Below are positions 56,291 to 64,000 of a DNA stretch of 64,000 nt, in pieces (within the stretch, counting starts at the first letter, position 1; every line of letters starts with the position of its first letter). The translations under genes were made by a program, and so were the position numbers. Location: assembly GCA_030606485.1 (NCBI GenBank), contig JAUWGH010000002.1, positions 1-64,000 on the forward strand, read 5' to 3'. This DNA is from Promethearchaeota archaeon. Its GTDB lineage: Archaea > Asgardarchaeota > Lokiarchaeia > Sigyniarchaeales > SOKP01. Below the pieces are notes generated by a model, which worked only from the letters and a program-made list of their open reading frames with translations, did not search any database and was not told the origin of the DNA.

Positions 56291-56378
56291 TTTATTAGTT
56301 TTCGAAATTATTATTAAAGAAGTTATCAATCTCGAAAGTAATCTCATACAAATATTTGGAGAATCGGAAATAATAACC

Positions 56379-56414
56379 GAAACCATATAACTTAAAATAA
56401 TTTCTTATGGTTTC
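56379..56414. promoter_or_regulatory. perfect 9-bp inverted repeat upstream of hdrA
   Basis: GAAACCATA (56379-56387) and TATGGTTTC (56406-56414) are exact reverse complements separated by 18 bases. This is 223 bases before the hdrA start, in the divergent spacer. It could be an operator for a dimeric regulator of the redox operon, a hairpin in a leader, or a terminator-like stem for the HEAT remnant. No T-run follows directly. Confidence 0.45.
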
Positions 56415-56636
56415 TCGAAACAAATAATTATTCTATTTTCCATTTCTGTCAGTATCGAATAATTTATATAATCATTAAGATAAAAGTTATTAAATAAGGT
56501 AATTTCAAAATGTAAAATTATTGAATCTGAAAATTAATATAAAAATTTTTTTTAATTTGGAGCATTTTAAATTTTTTTAATCTAATAGTATAAATTTTTA
56601 AATAAAAATCATAAAACGAGTTGATGTGAAAAAAAA

Positions 56637-58580
56637 TTGAGTAAAGAAATTTTACGCATTGGATATTATGCATGTCAATGAGGCTTGAATATTTCTGCGA
56701 AAGTTGATTGTTCTGAAGTTGTAGAGTATATGAAACAATTTGATAATGTTGAAACAAGTCGCATCTTTAGTTTTTTATGTACTGAACAAGGGCAGAAATT
56801 AATAATGGACGATATCAAAGAAAAAAAGATTAATCGGGTTGTAGCCGCAGCCTGAACTCCTAGAACTCATGAACCGATTTATAGAGAGTCTTTAGAACGG
56901 GCAGGACTTAGTAAATTTTATTTTCAAATGGTAAATATTAGAGAACAATGTTCTTGGATTACAGAAGACGAAGTTTCAGCAACCGATAAAGCAAAAATTT
57001 TAAGCAGAGCAGGTTATGAAAGGGCAAAAAGATTGGAAATAGTACCGACAAAAATTATTCCTATAAAAAAAGTTACTTTAGTAGTTGGTGGAGGAATCGC
57101 TGGATTAAATGCGGCATTAGACCTGGCAAATCAAGGAATAAAGGTATATTTGATAGAAAGTAAAACTACAATTGGGGGCAGAATGGCTCAGTTAGATCGA
57201 ACATTTCCAACTGATGATTGTTCTATATGAATTCTTGGTCCAAAAATGCTTGAAGCTAATCGAAATGAGAATATTGAAATTATTAGTTATAGTGAAGTTG
57301 ATAAAGTTGAAGGATATGTTGGAAATTATGAAGTTACGATAAAGAAAAAACCTAGATATGTTATAGAAGATTTGTGCAATGGTTGTGGAGATTGTACGCC
57401 AGTATGTCCAATTTACATACCGAATTATTGGCAAGAAAATTTAGGTTCAAGAAAATGTATCGATATATGTTTTGGGCAAGCTATTCCTTTTGTTTATGAT
57501 CTTGAAAAAGAATCTTGCGTTGAATGATATGCTTGTGTAGATGCTTGCGAGCCACATGCAATTGATTTGAGTCAAGAACCTGAATATGTCGAAATTGAAG
57601 TGGGTACAATAATAGTTGCAACGGGTTGGGATTTATATAATCCTACAGAATATGGATATGGAGAATATCAAAATGTTATAAACGAAATCCAGCTTGAAAG
57701 GATATTAGCACCAAATGGTCCAACAATGGGCCATGTAAAAAGACCATCAGATGGAAAAACACCTAAAGAAATATTATTTATTCAATGTGTTGGCTCGAGA
57801 GATACAGAAAACGCGTATTGTTCTGGTGTGTGTTGCATGATCGCTTTAAAAAATGCTAAATTACTTAAAGAAGAAATCCCTGATTGCCATATAACCATCT
57901 GCTACATTGATATAAGAGCATTTGAAAAGAACTTTGAAGAATACTATATGAGAACTCTTGATAAAGGTATTGACTTTATTCGAGGTAAAGTTCCAGAACT
58001 AATAGAGGATTCTGAAACCAAAAATCTCAAGGTAAGAGTATATTCTTCATTAACAGATGAGATAATAAAAATTGATGCAGACTTAGTAGTTTTATCAACT
58101 GCGGTATTACCATCTAAAGGAACGAGGCAAATAGCAGATGTTCTTGGAATTGATTATGATACAAATGGATACCTGACTGAACATCATTTTGGCTTAAGCC
58201 CTCAGGAAACTAAATATCTAGGAATTTATATTTGTGGTTTTGCGCAAGGACCAAAAAATATATCATACTCAGTTTCTCAAGCGAGAGCAGCCGCAAGTAA
58301 GGTTGCAGAATTGACATCCAAGGGAGAAGCGGAGCTTGAATTAATATGTGCGATTGTTGATGAAGAAAATTGTATTTCTTGTTATCGCTGCGAAAAAAAT
58401 TGTCCAAAGAATGCTATTATTGTACCTGAAGGAAAAATTGCTGAAGTCGATGAGATCAATTGTGACGGGTGTGGAATCTGTGCAACATGTTGTCCAACTC
58501 AAGCAATACAAATTAGATATTATACAGATGATCAAATATTTAATCAAGTCTTAGCACTAATAAAGGAAGTAAATGTATAA
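56637..58580 (+). CDS. hdrA: HdrA-like flavin/Fe-S protein with four in-frame UGA (Sec) codons
   Basis: HdrA is the FAD electron-bifurcating subunit of heterodisulfide-reductase complexes. Read from the TTG at 56637, the frame has 647 residues if four TGA codons are Sec: U15 (YACQ-U-GLNI), U73 (VAAA-U-TPRTHEP), U198 (TDDCSI-U-ILGPKM) and U297 (CVE-U-YACVDAC). All four fall on Cys positions of the HdrA family. The Rossmann FAD motif is GGGIAGLNAALDLANQG (151-167). Ferredoxin motifs are C247/C250/C253/C257, C294/U297/C300/C304 and two C-terminal sets from C579 and C609. A standard reading shatters it into pieces. It is followed by mvhD after 23 bases. Confidence 0.95.
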
Positions 58581-58603
58581 ACCGAAAAATTCAGGTGAGA
58601 TAT

Positions 58604-59071
58604 ATGAAAATGAATATCATTACGTTTGCTTGTAATAAATGAGGTTATAGTGCTGCAGATTTAGCTGGTGTTTCAAGATTGAAATATACTCCCAATGTAA
58701 AAATTATTCGTCTGCGATGTACAGGTAGAGTCGATATAAAACACCTAATTTATGCAATTAATAATGGTGCCGATGGAGTAATGGTTGTAGGATGACAAGA
58801 AAATCAATGTGAATTTAAAACTGGAAACTTTATTGCCGCAAAGCATGTCGAATTTGTTAAGAGAATTCTAGATAGGCGTGGTCTGGGAGGAGACCGAGTA
58901 AACATGTATAACTGCACTGGAGCTGAAGCTGTAAAATTTGTAAAATCGGTCGAAGATATGGTATATAAAATAGAAAAATTGGGATTGAATCCATTAAAAA
59001 CAGATCAAGCAGTTATTAAGGCAGAAATAAAAGAAGTAGATAAAAAATTAATAACCAAAACCCCCATTTGA
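58604..59071 (+). CDS. mvhD: MvhD/VhuD-type electron-transfer protein with two in-frame UGA (Sec) codons
   Basis: MvhD/VhuD passes electrons from a hydrogenase (or other donor) to HdrA. ATG 58604 has AGGTGAG 5-11 bases upstream. Read through two TGA codons, the protein is 155 residues: U13 (FACNK-U-GYSAADLAGVSR, family motif CNxC) and U64 (GVMVVG-U-QENQCEF, family GCHxxDCHY-type). Later segments (GNFIAAKHVEFVKRIL, VNMYNCTGAEAVKF) are typical. A third TGA at 59069-59071 follows TKTPI. I take it as the stop, but a read-through to TAA at 59093 would add only MIFKMKA and cannot be excluded. The methanogen homologue VhuD is a known selenoprotein. Confidence 0.93.
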
Positions 59072-59102
59072 ATGATCTTTAAAATGAAAGCTTAAAATTA
59101 AG

Positions 59103-59153
59103 AAATTTTATTGGGACGTCCCTGCAAGGGATATGGGGGCTTAAAAAAAATTT
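59103..59153 (+). promoter_or_regulatory. stem-loop downstream of mvhD, possible SECIS
   Basis: The outer arms AAATTTT (59103-59109) and AAAATTT (59147-59153) pair perfectly. Inside, TCCCT-GCA-AGGGA (59119-59131) is a strong 5-bp hairpin with a 3-base loop, in a GC-rich patch (GGGACG, GGGGGC). It lies between mvhD and the FrhB-like gene, where archaeal SECIS elements are expected. The ATGA/GA quartet seen after selD is not obvious. An ATGA at 59072-59075 with GA at 59102-59103 is a weaker alternative core. A plain terminator is possible, though the operon continues. Confidence 0.4.
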
Positions 59154-59163
59154 AATTAGGAAG

Positions 59164-60645
59164 GTGAATCTTATAGAAAATATTGATCTAAAAAATTTAA
59201 TGGAATCTACATATAACGCTATAAGTAATTTTCAAATTCGTGCGTTATATGAAGGAAAAGATGATATTTTAAAATTTGGAAGATTTAGTGAGGAAGATTT
59301 TAATTTTATTTTAGATTCACTTCTCGATGCTGAGACAGAAAGAAATTTAATATTAAAAAAATTAATAGGGTTTCCTCCGCTTACTCTTGAAGAAATAGTG
59401 GAGAAAGTGGAATATGATAAGAAAATTTTAGTACCAACAGTTGAATATTTAACCCAACAAGGTTATGTTGAAAAATTAATTGAAATAAAGACAGAAATTA
59501 AAAAAGTAAAAAATAAAGAGGGAAATTTTATAGATAAAGAAATAAAGATTGAAATTGTTCGATATCAAGCCAAATCCCTTGATAATTCTTTTCGAGAAAA
59601 TTATTTTGAGCCAATTTCTTTAGTATTTGAGAATAATTTTTGTTGTAATTGTGGTTATTGCTCATCAATATGCCCAGTTGGCTCAATAACAGTAACTGCA
59701 GATGATCTTAAAATTGATTCTGAGACTTGCATTAAATGTGGACTTTGTTTTTCTGTTTGCCCGAGGTCATTTCCATCTGAGCATATTTTTACAGTTTTAA
59801 ATAAATTAAATCCTAATTTGAAGAATGGTGCCGCAATTAATTATTATATAAATGCATATACTGCAAGTACAAAAAGTGATGAAATTAAAGAAGTATGCCA
59901 AGATGGTGGTATAGTAACAACATTATTATATTATTTACTGAAAGAAAAAGAAATTGATGCTGCGATAGCAGTAACCCATTCTGAAGATATTTGGAGACCA
60001 AAACCTATTATAATTGAGAATGTTGATGATCTTTATAAAACCGCTGGTACAAAATATGCTAATTCTCCAAGTTTAACAATTTTGAATGAAGCACAAAAAT
60101 TTGATAAAATTGCAGTCGTTGGAACTCCATGTATGATGTTAGCACTCAAAAAAGGAAGTGTTTATCCAATTGGAACATCTTTTTTTAATAATATTAAATA
60201 TACTATTGGTTTATTCTGCATGGAATCATTCAGCTATGATAATGTTATCAATATAAGCACTGAAATTTTTAATAAGAAATTAGAGAACATTTTAAAAATG
60301 GACATTAGTGGAGGAAAATTTATTGTTAAAGATAAAAATGGAGAAGAAGCCAAAGTTCCATTAAAAGAAGTAACTTCCTTAGCAAGAGATGTATGCCATT
60401 ATTGTAGTGATTTAACGTCCGAATTTGCAGATATTTCAGTAGGTTCAATAGGCTCAAGTGCAGGTTGGTCTTCAGTTATTACAAGAACAAAAGTTGGAAA
60501 TGATTTATTTAATAAATTGATAAATGGCAATTTAGTAGAAGTTAAGGATTTAGCTGAAGTAAAACCTGGATTCGGTTTGGTTAAGAAAATTTCAGGAATT
60601 AAAAATTCAAAATGCAAAAAAATTGAATTCAATGTAAAAAAATAA
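59164..60645 (+). CDS. FrhB-like oxidoreductase with N-terminal winged-helix and ferredoxin region
   Basis: The 493-residue protein starts at a GTG after AGGAAG. An N-terminal helical/winged-helix-like part (1-150, with IGFPPLTLEEIVEKVEYDKK) precedes two [4Fe-4S] motifs (CCNCGYCSSICPVGSITV then CIKCGLCFSVCPRSF, about 159-205). A complete FrhB domain follows (CQDGGIVTTLLYYLLKEKEI, VVGTPCMMLALKKG, FCMESFSYDNV, CHYCSDLTSEFADISVGSIG). It could receive electrons from F420H2, NAD(P)H or formate-like donors and pass them to HdrA/MvhD. Second position after mvhD strongly suggests it is part of the complex. Confidence 0.9.
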   Translation: MNLIENIDLKNLMESTYNAISNFQIRALYEGKDDILKFGRFSEEDFNFILDSLLDAETERNLILKKLIGFPPLTLEEIVEKVEYDKKILVPTVEYLTQQGYVEKLIEIKTEIKKVKNKEGNFIDKEIKIEIVRYQAKSLDNSFRENYFEPISLVFENNFCCNCGYCSSICPVGSITVTADDLKIDSETCIKCGLCFSVCPRSFPSEHIFTVLNKLNPNLKNGAAINYYINAYTASTKSDEIKEVCQDGGIVTTLLYYLLKEKEIDAAIAVTHSEDIWRPKPIIIENVDDLYKTAGTKYANSPSLTILNEAQKFDKIAVVGTPCMMLALKKGSVYPIGTSFFNNIKYTIGLFCMESFSYDNVINISTEIFNKKLENILKMDISGGKFIVKDKNGEEAKVPLKEVTSLARDVCHYCSDLTSEFADISVGSIGSSAGWSSVITRTKVGNDLFNKLINGNLVEVKDLAEVKPGFGLVKKISGIKNSKCKKIEFNVKK

Positions 60646-60662
60646 TAAAATTTTGTTAAAAA

Positions 60663-61775
60663 ATGAGTCAAGATAAACGAATAAAAAATTTTAAAGATTT
60701 AATTAACGAAGTTCATGATAAAGGTATTTGTCAATTATGTGGTGGATGTGTAAGTTTTTGTAGTTCTGCTGATTATAGGATTATTGATTTTATTAAACCA
60801 GATTTGCCACCACAATTTGTAAATGAAAAAGAATGCTTAGAGTGCGGAATATGTTATCATATTTGTCCACAAACTAAAGTACTAGAAAATAATTTAAATA
60901 TTCAATATAATTATATCAAACCACTTGGCAATTATAAAGAGATATATTCATTTCAAGCATTAGATAAAGATCTCTTAAAAAATGGAACTGATGGTGGAGT
61001 AATATCTGCTATATTATTGTATTTATTGGAACATAATTTAATTGATGGAGCAATCGTTTCAAAAAAGTTGGGACCATTTGCGAGAGATTCAATGGTTGCA
61101 AAATCTAAAAATGATTTAATTTTAGCTGCAGGTTCTCATTTTGATATTTCTTCACAAGTAACAGAAATTGCTAATTTTAGTACCTATAGTCCAACAATTA
61201 TGGCATTAAATAGATATAAATTTAAAAAGCTAGCTGTTATAGGAACTCCTTGTCAAATTTATACGATAAGATGTATGCAAGAAATGGGGGTTACCCCCTC
61301 TCAAAATATAAAATATCTACTTGGATTATTTTGTTATGGAAATTTTACAATGGGTAAAGATAAAAAAGAGAAATTTGAAACTCAATTTAATTTAAAAATT
61401 GAAGAGATTGAGAAATTAAATATTAAGGAAGATATGTTAATAAAATTAAAAGGAAGTGAAGTTATTCAGCATATATCGTTTAGTGAATTATCAGATTATA
61501 TACGTTCCGCTTGTAATGCATGTAATGATTTTACTAATATTTATGCAGATATTTCATTTGGTGGGTTATCATCACCTGAAAAATATACAACAACTATACC
61601 TAGAACCAAACTTGGAATAAATATTGTTAAATCCGCTTTAAATGAGGGATATATAAAAGTTTTATCGGATTTAGAAGGAAAAAGAGATAAAATGTTAGAA
61701 AAATTAATTCAGTTTTCAAAATATAAAGAAGATAGATATAATTTATCGCAAAAAAATTTAGGAGTTAAATTTTAA
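60663..61775 (+). CDS. FrhB-like oxidoreductase, short form
   Basis: The 370-residue protein has one complete FrhB domain preceded by two Fe-S motifs (CQLCGGCVSFCSSADYR and CLECGICYHICPQTK). Core signatures are GTDGGVISAILLYLLEHNLI, VIGTPCQIYTIRCMQEMGVT and CNACNDFTNIYADISFGGLS. It starts at ATG, 17 bases after the previous gene. It is a paralogue of the two other FrhB-like proteins in the window. The pair in the operon may form a heterodimer feeding HdrA. Confidence 0.9.
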   Translation: MSQDKRIKNFKDLINEVHDKGICQLCGGCVSFCSSADYRIIDFIKPDLPPQFVNEKECLECGICYHICPQTKVLENNLNIQYNYIKPLGNYKEIYSFQALDKDLLKNGTDGGVISAILLYLLEHNLIDGAIVSKKLGPFARDSMVAKSKNDLILAAGSHFDISSQVTEIANFSTYSPTIMALNRYKFKKLAVIGTPCQIYTIRCMQEMGVTPSQNIKYLLGLFCYGNFTMGKDKKEKFETQFNLKIEEIEKLNIKEDMLIKLKGSEVIQHISFSELSDYIRSACNACNDFTNIYADISFGGLSSPEKYTTTIPRTKLGINIVKSALNEGYIKVLSDLEGKRDKMLEKLIQFSKYKEDRYNLSQKNLGVKF

Positions 61776-61800
61776 AATTACTCAAATTTCTAACAATTCT

Positions 61801-62976
61801 ATGGTTATAAAAGGAAAATTAAGAGAATATCTTAATAATTGCTATCAATGTGCTATGTGTAGTGGCATTTGCCAAATGGGAAGAATACAAAAATACACTC
61901 CTAGTAGGATAATACAACTGATCATTGAAGGTTTTGAAGATCGAATTGTTGAAAGTGGAATGCTTTGGGATTGCTTAACTTGCAATTCTTGCCTTGAAAA
62001 ATGTCCACATGAAGTTAATTTTGCTGAAATAGTACGTGATGCAAGAAATAAAATGTTGGATGCCGGAATTATGCCTAAAATTGCTCATAAGGGATTCTAT
62101 ACACTTCTTTCGGAAATTATGAGTAAAGAAAATATTACTCCAGAAAAGACTTTTGAGTGGGTTCCTTCTGGGTGTAAGATATCAGAAGAGGGAAATATCT
62201 TATATTTTGTAGGATGTGCTCCCCTTTTTAATTATGAATTCGATGAGTCAATGAATAATGCTGTAGATACTTTAAAAATATTGTGCAAAATTGAAAATGA
62301 ACCAATAGTTTTATTGAAAGATGAAAAATGTTGTGGTCATGATTTATTGTGGCAAGGTAAAATCGAAGCTTTTAAAAAATTAGCAATCCATAATATAAAA
62401 GCTTTTGAAAGAAGTGGAGCTTCTTTAATAGTAACTTCTTGTGCAGAAGGGTATAGGACTCTTAAAATTGATTATCCTTCGATGTTTGAGAATTTTAATG
62501 TTGAGGTTAAACACCTTGTTGAATATCTTTATGAGAAATTGAAGGAAAATAAAATTAAATTTAAAAAGGAAAAGAAAAACACAAAAATACTCAAATTAAC
62601 TTATCATGATCCATGTAGATTAAGTAGATTTTTACCAAAATCTTTTAATATATATGAAAAAATAAGATATATTTTTAAAGAATTGGAAAAAGTAGGTTAT
62701 GTATATAATGAAATGGTTCACAATAAATCCAATTCTTTATGTTGCGGAGTAAGTTGTTGGCTAAATTGTACTGATAAAGCAAAAGCACTTCGATATCATA
62801 GAATGTTGGAAGCTAAAGATGTTGCAGATAATTTAATTACTACTTGTCCAAAATGTGAAATTCACTTTAGATGCCTTCAAAATGATACAGAAACTGTCCA
62901 AGATATTAATGTTATAGATTTATCAAATCTCTTGGAAAATGTTATTGAAGTTATACCCTCAAAACAAAATAAGTAG
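61801..62976 (+). CDS. hdrD: HdrD/GlpC-like heterodisulfide reductase subunit (HdrC-HdrB fusion type)
   Basis: The 391-residue protein combines an HdrC-like ferredoxin part (CYQCAMCSGICQMGR about 14-28, then CLTCNSCLEKCPHEVNF about 59-76) with two CCG domains of HdrB/HdrD (ILYFVGCAPLF, EKCCGHDLLWQG; YHDPCRLSRFLPKS, SLCCGVSCWLNC). CCG pairs hold the non-cubane [4Fe-4S] clusters that split disulfides. The second CCG reads LCCG-VSC, close to normal. Between the FrhB-like pair and HdrA2, it is the likely disulfide- or acceptor-reducing subunit. No membrane anchor. Confidence 0.92.
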   Translation: MVIKGKLREYLNNCYQCAMCSGICQMGRIQKYTPSRIIQLIIEGFEDRIVESGMLWDCLTCNSCLEKCPHEVNFAEIVRDARNKMLDAGIMPKIAHKGFYTLLSEIMSKENITPEKTFEWVPSGCKISEEGNILYFVGCAPLFNYEFDESMNNAVDTLKILCKIENEPIVLLKDEKCCGHDLLWQGKIEAFKKLAIHNIKAFERSGASLIVTSCAEGYRTLKIDYPSMFENFNVEVKHLVEYLYEKLKENKIKFKKEKKNTKILKLTYHDPCRLSRFLPKSFNIYEKIRYIFKELEKVGYVYNEMVHNKSNSLCCGVSCWLNCTDKAKALRYHRMLEAKDVADNLITTCPKCEIHFRCLQNDTETVQDINVIDLSNLLENVIEVIPSKQNK

Positions 62977-62987
62977 GTATCTAAAAA

Positions 62988-64000
62988 ATGAGTAAAAGTA
63001 AAAAATCATCACAAAAAAGTCAAACTGATGATTTAATCGGAGCAGTCTTAGTAATTGGTGGAGGTATTGCAGGAATTCAAGCCTCCTTAGATTTAACTGA
63101 AATGGGATTTAAAGTATTTCTAATAGAAAAGACTCCTTCAATTGGAGGGCGTATGGCTCAATTAGACAAAACATTTCCTACTAATGATTGTTCTTTATGT
63201 ATTCTTGCTCCAAAAATGGTTGAGGTTTTTAGAAATCCAAATATTAAATTAATGACTTATTCAGAAGTCATTGAAGTATCAGGTCATGTAGGTCATTTTT
63301 ATATAAAAATTTTAAAAAAACCAAGATATGTGGATGAGGATAAATGTACGGGTTGTGGCGATTGTGCCTCGAAATGTCCTAAGATTGAGGCTCCAAATAT
63401 TTTTGATATGAACTTGGGAAAAAGAAAATCTATTTATATCCCATTTCCACAAGCTGTTCCTCCAGTTTATCTAATTGACTCAGACATGTGTTTATTTTTA
63501 AATAAAGGAGTATGTAAAGTTTGTGAAAAAATCTGTGAGGCACAAGCGATTAATTTTGAGGAGAAACCAGAAGAAGTCCAAATAGAAGTTGGGGCAATTA
63601 TAGTTGCTATTGGTTTTGATATATTAGCTTCTAAACTTCCAGATAATTGGGGTTATAAATATGAAAATGTTATTACCTCTTTAGAGTATGAAAGGATTTT
63701 ATGTGCTTCTGGTCCATTCGAGGGGCACGTTTTAAGATTATCAGATGAAAAGGAACCCCAAAAAATTGCTTTTATACAATGTGCTGGTTCTAGAGATTTT
63801 CATATTGGAATTCCTTATTGTTCTAGTGTCTGTTGTATGTATACCGCAAAAGAAGCAATAATTACTAAAGAACATTCGAATTCTTCAGAATGTTATATTT
63901 TTAGGCATGATTTGAGAGCATATGGGAAAAATTTTTATGAATATACTCAAAGAGCACAAGATGAGTATGGGGTCAAATATTTTAATTCAAAAATTAGCAA
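62988..64000 (+). CDS. hdrA2: second HdrA-like protein, Cys form, truncated by window end
   Basis: The ATG-started frame is open to the window end (337 codons) and lies 11 bases after hdrD. It begins directly with the FAD domain (LVIGGGIAGIQASLDLTEMG), lacking the N-terminal domain of hdrA that carries U15 and U73. At the position of U198 it has Cys (NDCSLCILAPKM). Fe-S motifs CTGCGDCASKCPKIE and C-x7-CKVCEKICEAQAI follow. No in-frame TGA is seen in this part. It probably pairs with the first HdrA, which has the missing N-terminal domain. The C-terminal part is outside. Confidence 0.92.
   Translation, partial: MSKSKKSSQKSQTDDLIGAVLVIGGGIAGIQASLDLTEMGFKVFLIEKTPSIGGRMAQLDKTFPTNDCSLCILAPKMVEVFRNPNIKLMTYSEVIEVSGHVGHFYIKILKKPRYVDEDKCTGCGDCASKCPKIEAPNIFDMNLGKRKSIYIPFPQAVPPVYLIDSDMCLFLNKGVCKVCEKICEAQAINFEEKPEEVQIEVGAIIVAIGFDILASKLPDNWGYKYENVITSLEYERILCASGPFEGHVLRLSDEKEPQKIAFIQCAGSRDFHIGIPYCSSVCCMYTAKEAIITKEHSNSSECYIFRHDLRAYGKNFYEYTQRAQDEYGVKYFNSKIS

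Larger units (their letters stand above)
55859..56636. other. long divergent intergenic region before hdrA
   Basis: A 778-base region between divergent frhB-like and hdrA genes. It holds a decayed HEAT-repeat fragment (56077-56290), a perfect 9-base inverted repeat (56379-56414) and otherwise AT-rich sequence. The hdrA promoter must be at its right end. No SECIS-like fold with the ATGA/GA core is evident here. Confidence 0.5.

Noticed and set aside
56518-56757. 79-residue minus-strand frame overlapping the hdrA start
   Set aside because: It is low-complexity antisense sequence over the well-supported hdrA N-terminus; treated as a shadow.
56637-58580. hdrA as a decayed pseudogene broken by four stop codons
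   Set aside because: There are no frameshifts and no TAA or TAG, the domain order is complete, and each stop is TGA at a conserved Cys site. Decay would give mixed stop types at random places.
56637-59071. UGA as a Trp codon (alternative code) for the interrupted hdrA and mvhD frames
   Set aside because: TGG encodes Trp in these and other genes, and several genes (for example the acyl-CoA dehydrogenase and 3406-4284) end in TGA. All six internal UGA codons sit on family Cys positions, which fits Sec.
59113-59145. tRNA or other structured RNA gene in the GC-rich patch after mvhD
   Set aside because: There is no cloverleaf: only one 5-bp hairpin and an A/T outer stem, too short for a tRNA.

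Overview
This window is a strongly AT-rich archaeal segment that most resembles the Asgard (Lokiarchaeota-like) lineage. The archaeal markers are a transcription factor B, ribosomal protein L10e, archaeal-style split methylmalonyl-CoA mutase and half-size MgtE transporters. The Asgard markers are a RagA/Gtr1-type small GTPase next to an arrestin-like protein, a bacterial-type DnaK/DnaJ/GrpE set, and several genes with in-frame UGA codons at conserved Cys/Sec positions. Lokiarchaeota are known to carry multi-selenocysteine proteins and eukaryote-like SECIS elements. Ordinary genes here also end in TGA and use TGG for Trp, so UGA recoding is local.

Layout. 1-9.1 kb is accessory: an LRR protein, TFB, small membrane and winged-helix proteins, an overlapping operon of tiny genes (6025 to 5274, minus strand), a homopolymer-frameshifted gene and a duplicated gene tail. 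9.3-16 kb holds an Ldh2-type dehydrogenase, nitroreductase, aldehyde:ferredoxin oxidoreductase, membrane proteins and endonuclease IV. 16.4-17.6 kb holds HicAB and three gene fragments. 17.7-20.5 kb is a selenium module: LysR regulator, DsrE, TusA and a selenocysteine-containing SelD followed by a SECIS-like fold. 20.5-30.5 kb has PepD, hexuloisomerase, an Mg2+ transport operon and the DnaK system. 30.5-41 kb has methylmalonyl-CoA mutase, two radical SAM proteins, L10e, MaoC-type dehydratases, a CoA-binding protein and Nfu. 41-56 kb has an E1-like/GNAT/GNAT/TPR cluster, a PAS histidine kinase, acyl-CoA dehydrogenase, arrestin-like plus Rag-like GTPase, and an FrhB-type ferredoxin protein. 56.6-64 kb is a redox operon: HdrA with four UGA codons, MvhD with two, two FrhB-like proteins, an HdrD-like protein and a second, Cys-only HdrA running off the window.

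How it fits together. The HdrA-MvhD-FrhB-HdrD-HdrA2 set looks like an electron-bifurcating heterodisulfide-reductase-type complex in which FrhB modules may bring in electrons. Its Sec residues depend on selenophosphate from the selenium module 37 kb away. The DsrE plus TusA pair next to SelD looks like a split version of YedF, a selenium-associated TusA-DsrE fusion. Acyl-CoA dehydrogenase, MaoC dehydratases, methylmalonyl-CoA mutase and AOR suggest fatty-acid, propionate or aldehyde metabolism coupled to ferredoxin.

A recurring structural theme in the first 18 kb is local duplication of gene 3' ends (Ldh2, nfo, a winged-helix gene, a membrane-protein tail), plus a 180-bp intergenic repeat in two copies. 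I saw no rRNA, tRNA, CRISPR array or insertion sequence.
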